DNA of 35,551 nucleotides, taken from the NCBI GenBank assembly GCA_945871815.1, contig CAMBXM010000021.1, forward strand, positions 1-35,551, given 5' to 3'. Positions within the stretch are counted from its first letter, which is position 1. Each line of letters opens with the position of its first letter. Both the position numbers and the translations under genes were made by a program. This stretch comes from Singulisphaera sp. GP187 (GTDB lineage Bacteria; Planctomycetota; UBA1135; UBA2386). The notes beneath the pieces are model-generated. The model ran no database searches and had not been told where the DNA came from. It saw only the letters and a program-made list of their open reading frames with translations. This document shows positions 26,466 to 34,317 of the stretch, piece by piece.

Positions 26466-26897
26466 TCAGCCGATAGCTTCGCCGAGGATCGACTGGATCT
26501 TCTCCAGCGCGCTGCGATAGCGAGTCTTGGCATGTTCCGAGTTGCGAACGGCCGAAATGATGCCGTCGAGCGAGCTGACATCGATGCCGCCGCCCGTATT
26601 GGCCTGGGCGCTCTTCGGCGGACGGCCGGGGCCACGCTTCACTGCAGCAGGAGCCGCGGGTGCAGCCGAAACCGAGCCGGCTACCTTTGCAGCTCTCGCG
26701 ACCGCTGCCTTGCCCTGCCCGCGCGGCCTCATCTCCACGTAACCCAGCAGCGCCTGGGCGCGGCCGTACATGATCGGATAAATGTTGAGCTGCTTCTCTG
26801 CCGCCGCGGCCTTCACTTCCGCATAGCTGGCCTTCTTGCTCTTGCGGAGGAACGCGAGGATGAAGTCCATCGCCGACGTGTCTTTCTTGGCTGCCAT
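26466..26897 (-). CDS. Small AT-hook protein with N-terminal helix-turn-helix-like region
   Basis: 143-aa basic protein, probably DNA-binding. Residues about 8-52 look like a small winged-helix or HTH-type domain (DFILAFLRKSKKASYAEVKAAA, then LNIYPIMYGRAQALLG). After an Ala-rich linker, KRGPGRPPK at 87-95 is an AT-hook with the RGPGRP core that inserts into the minor groove of AT-rich DNA. The C-terminal 35 residues are helical (SSLDGIISAVRNSEHAK). This arrangement recurs in GC-rich bacteria, but the regulon is unknown. ATG 26897 begins MAAKKDTS. It stands alone: the next minus-strand gene upstream of it on the transcript ends far away, and the gene converges on the aminotransferase. Confidence 0.8.
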   Translation of the reverse strand: MAAKKDTSAMDFILAFLRKSKKASYAEVKAAAAEKQLNIYPIMYGRAQALLGYVEMRPRGQGKAAVARAAKVAGSVSAAPAAPAAVKRGPGRPPKSAQANTGGGIDVSSLDGIISAVRNSEHAKTRYRSALEKIQSILGEAIG

Positions 26898-27007
26898 TTT
26901 GGTATCTGCTTTTGCGGGATCTGGTGGAAGGTAGCGGGCGCAGAAGATGCAGCCCTATCCGCAGTGATGCAAGCGACGACTAGCAGATATTCGACTGTTG
27001 ATTGTCT

Positions 27008-28834
27008 TCAACGCCGAGGCAGCGACCAACGTTCGCCAGGCGCCAACAGCAACGACGGCAGGGGCAGCAGGGCTTTCTGTAGTTGATGCACGGTGCGGAG
27101 ATCCACCCGCGCAACGTTGGGCAGACAAAAGCAGAGAAACGCGTCGTCGAGAATCGTCAGACCTGGAGCAGCGGCAACGGCAATGTCGAGGCACTCAGGG
27201 TTTCGAGGAGACAGCACCAAGGCATCGCACCGACCCTTTGGTAGGTCCTGCACGCGAAGAGTCGGTCCGGCAAAGAGGATGCGCAAAGGCCCCGGCAAGT
27301 CGATCCGATAGCCCATTCCATAGGCAACGCGGCCATCGTCGCGCACCTCGCCCAGGGCAGCGACCTCTGCGCCATCGCTCTGCAGCTTGACTGCGCCGGG
27401 CATGATCAACGGCATGTCGGCCATCAGGAGCTTTGGCAAATGGAAGGCGATGTGCGCAAAGAACGGCCGTTGGGGTGTGGCCTCGACCATGCGCAGCAGT
27501 AGTTGGTCGTTGCGTCGCGTCATGTCTACCGGCTCGGTCAACAGTGCGAAGTCCGCATGTCCCCACAGTCGCGTTGCCACATCAGCGCCGGCCGGATCGA
27601 CCAAGAATGACTGCTTCTCGCTACGAACGAGCCAACCGCCCTGCGGCAAGCGCGCGATCTCACAGCCGGACTTGATCGGCGTGGCTTCGAGATCGACGAG
27701 TAGGTCGCGCATGCGCGCGTCCCAGAACATCGGCACGCTGCTCTGCTCGGCCGCTGCCACCTCGCGCACCATTCGTCGTTGGATGCGCTGACAAAACTCG
27801 ACGTAGTCAACTCGCGGGAAGCGCGCGATCTCGTGGTCAAGGCGCTGTAACGCTTCGTAGCGCGCAAGCCCGCCTGCAGCCTCGGGTGCCTCCTTGCCGT
27901 CGTGTACCTTCGCTGGTTCTGCGCGCAACTGTCGCGAGATGGTGGCCCAGAACTCAGGCCGCAATCGAGCGTCGACTTCGATGACCCGTCGTTCGGGCAT
28001 CTGCGGCAACTCGCCCTTCAACTCGCCGGTATCGGCAAGCAACATGACGGTGCCAAAAAGGGCTGGATCGGCGACGACGCCACAACCAAAGGTCCAACCA
28101 ATGCGCGTCTGGGGCATCGGGTCGGTGCTCTCGTCAAAGTCGTTGACGACGATCTGCACGTCGAGCGCGAGTCCGGCCGCCGGTTTTTGCCCCAGTGGCA
28201 GAATCTCTGCCCACGGCACTTTGACTTCGTAGGTCGTGACGCTGAGTTCTTTGTCGTGACTGACGACGACGCGAGCCGTGTCGAGCACGCGAGCCGTACC
28301 GCGGTAGCGATCCCAGCGCATCACTTCGTGTGACGACTCCTCGGACAGCCACAGCTCCATGTCATCGGCACGCCCTGGATCGGGTCCCATTGCCCGCGTG
28401 TTGCGCAGCGGATCGAACGACAGCAGCACAGAGTCCGCGACTGGCGTCTCTGACGTCGCAATGCTCTCGGTGTCGAGAGCGCGATGCCATTCGTCCTTCA
28501 CAGTCGCGGCGAAGTAGACGAACTCCTCGTCCCACATGAAGAAGGCGGCGGCGGAGCAGTCGGCACGCGAGCGCCATGCGCCATTGCTCGTGCCCGACAG
28601 CAAGCGAAGGTCTTGCAAGTCCACACCAGGCAACTCAGGCCAATCGACCAGCGAGCCGTCGATCTCGATTGCGCGGGTGCCGCGACTACACACAAAGCCG
28701 ACCGGCAGGGGCAGCGATGTTCTTGCTTGGTCCGGATCGATCGCGTTGGGATCCTGCGGTTGCGGAGCAGGGACCTGCGCGTGGGTCGCAGCGTGAGTCA
28801 GAGACACCACGAGCAGCAGCGGGAATGCGTTCAC
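27008..28834 (-). CDS. Secreted protein with CBM9-like domain and degenerate metallo-beta-lactamase-like domain
   Basis: 608-aa exported protein. The signal peptide is about 1-19 (FPLLLVVSLTHAATHA). Residues about 54-265 match the carbohydrate-binding module family 9/DOMON-like plan: AIEIDGSLVDWPELPG, then FMWDEEFVYFAATVKDEWH, VLLSFDP, YEVKVPWAEI and the FDESTDPMPQTRIGW end. A helical linker runs to about 375. Residues about 389-590 resemble an UlaG-like metallo-beta-lactamase fold (GGWLVRSEKQSFLVDPAG, ADFALLTE, RIDLPGPLRILFAGP). However, the metal motif HxHxDH is replaced by TEPVDM (433-438), so hydrolase activity is unlikely. The start is GTG 28834, overlapping the stop of the CPBP gene by 4 nt (GTGA). 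Function unknown; an extracytoplasmic binding role is inferred. Confidence 0.85.
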   Translation of the reverse strand: MNAFPLLLVVSLTHAATHAQVPAPQPQDPNAIDPDQARTSLPLPVGFVCSRGTRAIEIDGSLVDWPELPGVDLQDLRLLSGTSNGAWRSRADCSAAAFFMWDEEFVYFAATVKDEWHRALDTESIATSETPVADSVLLSFDPLRNTRAMGPDPGRADDMELWLSEESSHEVMRWDRYRGTARVLDTARVVVSHDKELSVTTYEVKVPWAEILPLGQKPAAGLALDVQIVVNDFDESTDPMPQTRIGWTFGCGVVADPALFGTVMLLADTGELKGELPQMPERRVIEVDARLRPEFWATISRQLRAEPAKVHDGKEAPEAAGGLARYEALQRLDHEIARFPRVDYVEFCQRIQRRMVREVAAAEQSSVPMFWDARMRDLLVDLEATPIKSGCEIARLPQGGWLVRSEKQSFLVDPAGADVATRLWGHADFALLTEPVDMTRRNDQLLLRMVEATPQRPFFAHIAFHLPKLLMADMPLIMPGAVKLQSDGAEVAALGEVRDDGRVAYGMGYRIDLPGPLRILFAGPTLRVQDLPKGRCDALVLSPRNPECLDIAVAAAPGLTILDDAFLCFCLPNVARVDLRTVHQLQKALLPLPSLLLAPGERWSLPRR

Positions 28835-29406
28835 TTGGAGAGGATCCTACGCAGAGTCAGATAGTTGATCAGCGCGTGCGCCAACGTCGCGGAGGCGAGC
28901 CCGTAACCAGCATCCACCAGCCATGCCGACAGGGCCCCGAGTCCGGCAGCGATCGGCCACCAGCCCCAGAAACCTGGGCCTATACTCATGCCGACCTGGA
29001 GGGCAACCGCGCGCCACGGTCCAAACGCGCCCTGGAGCACGCAGCGGAAGAGCAGTTCTTCCGCAATCGCCGCGGTGACCGAGAGCATGACGACGACTCC
29101 GTCCCGCGGCGTGCCGAGCAGTTCTGCGAGTCTGGATTCGCAGTGGCGCACCGACCTTGCCGACCGCGAGCAGAGCCAGCAAAACGGCACGCCGACCGCG
29201 GTCGCCACCAGCCCAACCGTCATCGCGACCCAGGGCTCGCTGGTGCCAAATGCGAGCGGCGGGAGTTCTGCAGTGCGATCCGCGACCACCAGCCAGACGA
29301 CCGCGACGAGGAAGACCACGAGGTAGACTGCGAACGCGGCGACGATGGCCGCCGCGGATTCCAGCTGCGGTGGCGGCGGTGGCTGTCCGTCCTTAGCGCC
29401 GCTCAT
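28831..29406 (-). CDS. CPBP-family intramembrane metalloprotease homologue
   Basis: 191-aa membrane protein of the CPBP (CAAX protease and bacteriocin-processing, Abi) family. Hydrophobic helices are at about 18-41, 59-80, 103-116, 132-142, 148-164 and 168-186. AEELLFR (115-121) gives the diagnostic EExxxR motif (Glu116, Glu117, Arg121). HALIN (177-181) is the HxxxN motif in the last helix. The second histidine motif (FxxxH) that usually follows the first is not evident between them (the region reads LQVGMSIGPGFWGWW), so activity is uncertain. A proline-rich N-terminus (PPPPPQ) precedes TM1. ATG 29406 overlaps the signal peptidase stop by 4 nt (ATGA), and its own stop overlaps the CBM9-like gene start. 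The product would sit in the membrane beside the signal peptidase. Confidence 0.85.
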   Translation of the reverse strand: MSGAKDGQPPPPPQLESAAAIVAAFAVYLVVFLVAVVWLVVADRTAELPPLAFGTSEPWVAMTVGLVATAVGVPFCWLCSRSARSVRHCESRLAELLGTPRDGVVVMLSVTAAIAEELLFRCVLQGAFGPWRAVALQVGMSIGPGFWGWWPIAAGLGALSAWLVDAGYGLASATLAHALINYLTLRRILSK

Positions 29407-30665
29407 CGAGGCAGTACTCGGCTGCGCGGCCAAGGTCCGAGCACTGCATGTGGGCGCCCCACGAACGAGCGCTTTTGCATGGGACCGAACATGCGGCTGT
29501 CACGCGAGTCGACCGAGTTGTCACCGAGCAGATAGACGGAACCCTCAGGAACGTGCTTGGCCGCCACGAACTGAGAGGTCGGCATGCCGATCTCGAGCTG
29601 GGGCCGAAACCAGTGGAGGTCGCGAAACAGCAGTAGCTTCGTGAGCGCAGCGGCCTCCGGCCCGACGACCGCCGCGGCAAAGCGGTTCTTCTGCAGCGGC
29701 CACGCCGTCGGGCCTGGATCGGCAGTCAACCACTCGCTGCGCATCGGCACCGTCCACAGGCCGTCGCTGTCGCCGGAGACCGCGTGGAAGAAGCGGCCAT
29801 CGAGATGACCGAACTCGACCCGCACCGGACCGCTGCCAACGGCGAGAGCCGCGACCGGCACGGCGCACGTGGCCACCGTCTCGCCGTTGCGCCACAGTTC
29901 TCTGCGACCGGTGCGCAGCTCCCAGTAGAGCAACCAGCTGTCGGGGCGGAGGTCGATGGCCAGGAGCAGTGCCGTCGACCGAGCGGGCGCGAACCAGAGG
30001 TCGGCGCCGAAGTCGTCGACGACGATGCTCTGGCCTTCCGTGCCGCGGCAAGACTGCGCGTCGAGGTAGGTGGCATCGATCACTCGCGCGGTGGACAACC
30101 ACAGCGGCGAGTCCCCCGCCGCGGCCTCATCGCGTTCACGCGCCGCCCGCCGCCGCAGTTCGGTGCATTCCCGTCGCGCGTCCGCCGCCGCTGCAAACGC
30201 CGGTAGCTGCAGTAGGCCGTCGGCAGATCGGGGCGCGACCATGAACGGCTCGAGCGGCTCTGCGGGCGCTCCGGCCTCAGGCGGCCATTGCAGCCAGCGA
30301 ACGCGCAGGTCGCGGCACTCGAGCGGGTGCTTCATGGCGCGCTCGAGTTGCTGCGGCGACGGTCCACACCACAGGTCGCCGTCGCGCACCTCGACCCACT
30401 CGCCGCCGAGCGAGGCCACGCGTTTGACCAAGTCGGTGGTCGTGCCCTCCTGGCGGAACACACCGAGGTCGTAGCGACGCAAGTCGTCTACACGCGCGAG
30501 CTTGTTGACGAGCACGACATCGCCGCCGCGATCGGCGCCGAACAGGCATGGCTGCATGCTGTTCGACGGCACGACGTAGCGGTCAGCGACCCAGTGCCGC
30601 AGCGACTGGAACACGAGCCCGGACACCACCGCCACCGCCACCGCCTCCCGAAGCAGGGCCTTCAT
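29403..30665 (-). CDS. lepB: Signal peptidase I with large lectin-like insertion
   Basis: Type I signal peptidase of 420 aa, which removes signal peptides on the outer face of the cytoplasmic membrane. One N-terminal transmembrane segment (about 5-22) is followed by VVPSNSMQP with catalytic Ser36, GGDVVLVNK, and DLVKRVASLGGEWVEV with general-base Lys81. The closing box is YLLGDNSVDSRDSRMFG (379-394). Between Lys81 and this box is about 280 residues. Residues about 211-352 resemble a concanavalin/LamG-like jelly roll (AIDLRPDSWLLYWELRTG, VRVEFGHLDGRFFHAV, TKLLLFRDLHWF), a pattern I associate with planctomycetal signal peptidases. ATG 30665 is preceded by GGGGGA. It heads the operon with the CPBP and CBM9-like genes. 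Confidence 0.92.
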   Translation of the reverse strand: MKALLREAVAVAVVSGLVFQSLRHWVADRYVVPSNSMQPCLFGADRGGDVVLVNKLARVDDLRRYDLGVFRQEGTTTDLVKRVASLGGEWVEVRDGDLWCGPSPQQLERAMKHPLECRDLRVRWLQWPPEAGAPAEPLEPFMVAPRSADGLLQLPAFAAAADARRECTELRRRAARERDEAAAGDSPLWLSTARVIDATYLDAQSCRGTEGQSIVVDDFGADLWFAPARSTALLLAIDLRPDSWLLYWELRTGRRELWRNGETVATCAVPVAALAVGSGPVRVEFGHLDGRFFHAVSGDSDGLWTVPMRSEWLTADPGPTAWPLQKNRFAAAVVGPEAAALTKLLLFRDLHWFRPQLEIGMPTSQFVAAKHVPEGSVYLLGDNSVDSRDSRMFGPMQKRSFVGRPHAVLGPWPRSRVLPR

Positions 30666-30869
30666 GCAGAGAGTCCCCCAAGGAGTGGGGAAAGATTGCT
30701 GACTCCCCCCGTACTGGAGCAGGGGATTCCACAGGGTATGCCTTGCCCTGTCAGGGGTTGGGAACGCGGCGAGGCCCGCGACCCAAACCTATTGCGTCCT
30801 CGCGAAAATGGAGCCGGTTGCGGCGGTCGTCGGGTCGCTCTAAGTGGGCTTGCTTGGAGCCCCGTGATC

Positions 30870-30886
30870 CAGGTCCCGGGGACCTG
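30870..30886 (+). promoter_or_regulatory. Hairpin just upstream of the 30896 start codon
   Basis: CAGGTCC pairs exactly with GGACCTG around CGG and ends 9 nt before ATG 30896. It covers the only purine-rich stretch (GGGGA) able to serve as a ribosome site, so it could limit initiation. No ligand or factor is suggested by the sequence, and chance pairing in GC-rich DNA is possible. Confidence 0.3.
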
Positions 30887-30895
30887 ACTGCCACT

Positions 30896-32026
30896 ATGAA
30901 AAAGACCCCTCGCGCCATCCCGTTTGGACGCATGCTCGATCTCTGCGATGAGTTGCAGCGGATCCGCAGCCGCATCGCCGACCCGACCACCGGGCGCGAC
31001 GAGCGGGAGCGGCTCCGCCGGCAGACGCAACGTCAACAGCTGAGCCTGTCGCGTCAGCTGACCGCCTACCGCGGCCGCGGCCCCTTGGGCAGCCTGCTGC
31101 GCAAGCACCGGCTCGACGCCGCAGAGTTCGAGGTGCTGGCCGTGCTGTTGCAGCGCGCCGTTCGCGCCGAGGAGCCAGAGATCGAAGGTCGACTCATCCT
31201 CGGCAGCATCTTTGATTCGTCGTTCGGCGTTCTCTCGGGCCTTCATCTACTGGCGGAGGATGCCCGCTTGCGCACCAGCGGTCTAGTGCGCGTCGCTACG
31301 GATCAGCCATTGGGCATCGATGTACTGGAGACGCGGTTTCGTCTGTCGGACCTGGCGCTCCAGGCGATGCGCGAAGAAGTCGCCGGCCGCCGCCTGCCGC
31401 GTCACCGCGCCGAGAATGTGAATGGCTACCGCACCCAGCGCGAACTGCTGCTGGATCTGCGCATGCTGCACAACCACTACCGGCGCCGCAGCGAGTTGCT
31501 GTTCGAGCCCGAGCGGTGGCGCAGTTTGCACCCGCAGACGGAGACCCTGCCGAGCCTGCAAAAGCGCATCGACGAACTGTGGGGCGAGGTCAGGACGCGC
31601 ATCCTGCGCAGCGAGCCCAGCGCGACATTCCCGCTGCTGAGCCTCGTGCGCGAGCACAAGCTGGGCGATGCCGAGACCATGGTCGTTGTGCACCTGCTGT
31701 TTCAGGAGATTTACACCGGCGACCCGCACAGCGACGTGGCCGAGTTGATGCGCCTCGTGAGCACCGATGACGCCTCGCTGCTTCGGGCTCGCTCCCTATT
31801 CCACAAAGACGCGCCGTTGCAGAAGGCCCAGATCGTCGTGCTGGAGCCGTTTGTCGAGAATCGTGAACTCACGGCCGAGGCGCGCCTTGACGACTGGGTG
31901 GTTGCCAAGCTGCTCGATGACGGCGGCGTCGCCACGAACATCCGAACCGACGAGCGAATGCGCTGGCACCAGTACTTGGCCGATCTCGACGGCAGCGACG
32001 GCTTCTTCCGCGACCTTGACGCCTGA
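30896..32026 (+). CDS. Unknown protein resembling the winged-helix region of AAA ATPase proteins
   Basis: 376-aa cytoplasmic, helix-rich, highly charged protein I cannot name. LVREHKLGDAETMVVVHLLFQEIYTG (about 254-279) followed by VAELMRLVSTDDASLLRARSLFHKDAPLQKAQIVVLEP (about 285-322) resembles the variant winged-helix domain that precedes the ATPase in some bacterial AAA proteins. The first half repeats a similar idea (LLRKHRLDAAEFEVLAVLLQRAV, then GVLSGLHLLAEDARLRTSGLV), which suggests an internal duplication. The protein ends (DGSDGFFRDLDA) without Walker A or B motifs, and no AAA gene is adjacent. ATG 30896 begins MKKTPRAIPFG; the frame is open far upstream but that stretch is non-coding-like. 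It is divergent from lepB. Confidence 0.75.
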   Translation: MKKTPRAIPFGRMLDLCDELQRIRSRIADPTTGRDERERLRRQTQRQQLSLSRQLTAYRGRGPLGSLLRKHRLDAAEFEVLAVLLQRAVRAEEPEIEGRLILGSIFDSSFGVLSGLHLLAEDARLRTSGLVRVATDQPLGIDVLETRFRLSDLALQAMREEVAGRRLPRHRAENVNGYRTQRELLLDLRMLHNHYRRRSELLFEPERWRSLHPQTETLPSLQKRIDELWGEVRTRILRSEPSATFPLLSLVREHKLGDAETMVVVHLLFQEIYTGDPHSDVAELMRLVSTDDASLLRARSLFHKDAPLQKAQIVVLEPFVENRELTAEARLDDWVVAKLLDDGGVATNIRTDERMRWHQYLADLDGSDGFFRDLDA

Positions 32027-32110
32027 AGCCAGCGTCCCGGCACGCAACCGCCGAGGCCAGCGCATGGCCAAGGCGTGACGCCTGCCCAGGCCTTGCGGCA
32101 TGATGATCCT

Positions 32111-33334
32111 ATGACGCGTATCGACGATCTGATCCACGACTGGAACGTCCAAGGCAATCGCTTCAAGCCTGCCCGGCCGCTGCAGTTCGACGACGAGACG
32201 CTGCGCGATGGCCTACAGTCGCCGGCCGTCAGCGACCCGACGCTCGACAAGAAGCTCGAACTGCTCGGGTGGATGGACAAGCTCGGCATCCACACCGCCA
32301 ATCTGGGCCTGCCCGGCGCCGGCGGTCGGCCGCGTCAGGACATTCTGTCGATGGCGCAACACATCGTGCGCAACAAGCTGAAGATCGGGGCCAACGTCGC
32401 CTGCCGCACGGTGGTCACCGACATCGAGCCGGTAGCCGAGATCACCCAGAAGGCCGGCATGCCCATCGAGGTCTGCGCCTTCATCGGCAGCAGCTACATC
32501 CGCCAGTTCGCCGAGGACTGGACGCTCGAGATGATGCTCGACAACACGCGCAAAGCACTGAGCTTTGCCCGCACGCAGAACCTGCCGGTCATGTACGTCA
32601 CCGAGGACACCACACGAGCGCGGCCAGAGACCATCACGGCGCTCTACAGCCTGGCGATCGAACTCGGCGCCCGCCGCCTCTGCGTGTGCGACACCGTCGG
32701 CCACGCCACGCCGCAAGGCACGCGGGCAGTGGTGCGCTTTGTTCGCGAACTTGCCGACCAACACGACAAGACCATCGGCGTGGACTGGCACGGTCATCGC
32801 GACCGCGATCTCGGGATCGCCAACTGCCTCGCCGCGATCGAAGCCGGGGCCGACCGAATCCACGGCACCGCACTCGGCGTGGGCGAACGCGCCGGCAATG
32901 CGCCGATGGACCTGCTGCTCGTCAACTGCCGCCTGCAAGGTTGGATCGATAACGACCTTACCGCCATGCCGGCGTACGTCGCGGCGGCTGCCAAGGCACT
33001 CGAGGTCGACATCCCGCACAACTACCCCGTGCTCGGACGCGATGCCTTCGAGACCGGCACCGGTGTGCACGCGAGCGCCGTCATCAAGGCCTTCCGCAAG
33101 GGCGATGTCCTGCTTGCGGATGCGGTCTATTCTGGCGTGCCAGCCCACATGGTCGGCCTGGAACAGACGATCGCAGTAGGTCCGATGAGCGGCAAATCAA
33201 ACGCCACCTTCGTGCTGGAGAAGCTCGGCATCGAACCGACCGAGGCTCGCGTGCAAGCCGTCCTTGCCGCCGGCAAGACGAGCAAGCGATTGCTGACCGA
33301 TGCCGAGATTCGCGCCGTTGCGAGTGCGGACTGA
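32111..33334 (+). CDS. LeuA/homocitrate-synthase-like DRE-TIM metallolyase
   Basis: 407-aa enzyme of the 2-isopropylmalate synthase / homocitrate synthase / HMG-CoA lyase superfamily, which forms or breaks a carbon-carbon bond beside an acyl-CoA on a TIM barrel. FDDETLRDGLQSP has metal-binding Asp28 and the following Arg. DWHGHRDRDLGIANCLAAIEAG gives the HxH pair (His227, His229), and GVGERAGNAPMD gives the family GERAGNA box with Asn263. The C-terminal 100 residues are a communication-type helical region; the full LeuA allosteric domain is absent. Isopropylmalate, citramalate or homocitrate synthase activity, or a lyase, are all possible. ATG 32111 (MTRIDDL) is preferred over the upstream ATG at 32075. 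It lies 84 nt after the winged-helix-like gene. Confidence 0.85.
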   Translation: MTRIDDLIHDWNVQGNRFKPARPLQFDDETLRDGLQSPAVSDPTLDKKLELLGWMDKLGIHTANLGLPGAGGRPRQDILSMAQHIVRNKLKIGANVACRTVVTDIEPVAEITQKAGMPIEVCAFIGSSYIRQFAEDWTLEMMLDNTRKALSFARTQNLPVMYVTEDTTRARPETITALYSLAIELGARRLCVCDTVGHATPQGTRAVVRFVRELADQHDKTIGVDWHGHRDRDLGIANCLAAIEAGADRIHGTALGVGERAGNAPMDLLLVNCRLQGWIDNDLTAMPAYVAAAAKALEVDIPHNYPVLGRDAFETGTGVHASAVIKAFRKGDVLLADAVYSGVPAHMVGLEQTIAVGPMSGKSNATFVLEKLGIEPTEARVQAVLAAGKTSKRLLTDAEIRAVASAD

Positions 33335-33409
33335 CGACGGCGCGTCTCGCTTCTGGCTTTCGCAAACCTAGGCGTCAAGTCATCGCGCAGGCACGCCGAT
33401 CAGCGCTGC

Positions 33410-33772
33410 GTGACCGACGTGCTCGACATGACCGTGATCGAAGAACTCCTGTCGCTGTCTGATGACGGAGACCCGGAGCTCTTGCTCGATCTGATTGGGA
33501 TGTTCCTTGCGGACGGGCCCACCAAGCTCAGTTCGATTGTCGAAGGGCTGGGCTCGGGCGATCTGGAGCAGATCGAACGTGCCGCCCACTCGCTGAAAGG
33601 CTCCTCGGGCAATCTCGGCGCCCGCCGCCTCCAGTACGCCTGCGAGGAGATGCAGGTCGCGAGCCGCGGCCACGATATGTCCACGACCAAGCAGCTGGCG
33701 CCGCAGATGAGCGCCTGCTTTGACGAAGCCCGCCGCGCCCTGGAAGCGATCCGGCAGCGCTACGCCCACTGA
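33410..33772 (+). CDS. HPt (histidine phosphotransfer) domain protein
   Basis: 120-aa single-domain phosphotransfer protein that would relay phosphate between response-regulator receivers in a multistep two-component pathway. It is all-helical and carries AAHSLKGSSGNLGA, in which His60 is the phosphorylated residue. The first helix is TVIEELLSLSDDG and the acidic FLADGP turn follows. The best start is GTG 33410 (MTDVLDMTV if initiated with Met); ATG 33428 would remove six residues. No histidine kinase or response regulator is in the window, so its partners are elsewhere. It is 75 nt downstream of the LeuA-like gene and may be co-transcribed with it. Confidence 0.88.
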   Translation: MTDVLDMTVIEELLSLSDDGDPELLLDLIGMFLADGPTKLSSIVEGLGSGDLEQIERAAHSLKGSSGNLGARRLQYACEEMQVASRGHDMSTTKQLAPQMSACFDEARRALEAIRQRYAH

Positions 33773-33840
33773 CCGGCCAACTGCGCCGAAGCCAAGCTCT
33801 CGAGTCCGGTCGCACGCCGCCACGATCCGACCATCTACCC

Positions 33841-33863
33841 CGCACGCACACCAAAGGCGTGCG
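33841..33863. terminator. 7-bp hairpin between convergent genes
   Basis: CGCACGC pairs exactly with GCGTGCG around the loop ACACCAAAG. It lies between the HPt gene stop (33772) and the Cys-rich gene stop (33875). No T-tract is present. Confidence 0.45.
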
Positions 33864-33874
33864 TCTACAGGCGG

Positions 33875-34222
33875 TTAGTTGCGCGGCCGCGCGGCAGTCT
33901 TGGTCGCAGTCTTGTGCTCGCCTTGCTGCTCGCGCTGCGAACTGGGCTTACTCGCTTCCTTGGCGGCGGTGTGCTTGTTTGCCGCCGGCCGCGGCACTGC
34001 GACGAGCTTGCTTGGCACCGCCCGCTCGGCAGTGCGCGGTGCGAGCCCACGCGGCAGATCGTCCGGCGAACCCTGGGGCTCCCAGTTGGCAGCTTGGCCG
34101 CGGTACACGCAGCGATGGCACTTGTGGTAGTTGCAGCTCTGTCGCTCGAGGCAACTGCTCACCCCGATGCGGTGGATGATCAGCGGGATCGACGAGCCAT
34201 CGATGGTGGGACAGTCGCGCAT
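33875..34222 (-). CDS. Small Cys-rich basic protein, unknown function
   Basis: 115-aa protein with no family I recognise. Near the N-terminus CLERQSCNYHKCHRCVYRG has cysteines spaced C-x5-C-x4-C-x2-C with adjacent histidines, which suggests a zinc or iron-sulphur site. The second half is low-complexity and basic (PAANKHTAAKEASKP, KTATKTAARPRN), suitable for binding nucleic acid or acidic partners. ATG 34222 (MRDCPTIDG) is the favoured start because residues upstream of it in the same frame are composed like non-coding sequence and cross a 10-base C/G run at 34281-34290. Starts at 34312 or 34348 remain possible. It follows the TIM-barrel gene (stop at 34318) on the minus strand. Confidence 0.6.
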   Translation of the reverse strand: MRDCPTIDGSSIPLIIHRIGVSSCLERQSCNYHKCHRCVYRGQAANWEPQGSPDDLPRGLAPRTAERAVPSKLVAVPRPAANKHTAAKEASKPSSQREQQGEHKTATKTAARPRN

Positions 34223-34317
34223 GCTGGAACCAAGGAATGTGGGGGCGTGGCGCGAGCGAGTGCTCGTGTCCCCGGCACCCGGGGGGGGGGCAGAGGATAG
34301 GCGGACCGGCATCCCGG

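Noticed and set aside
26430-26471. 8-bp inverted repeat GGCTGACC/GGTCAGCC overlapping the AT-hook gene stop
   Set aside because: The loop is 26 nt and the nearby 11-bp hairpin is a better terminator candidate; likely chance.
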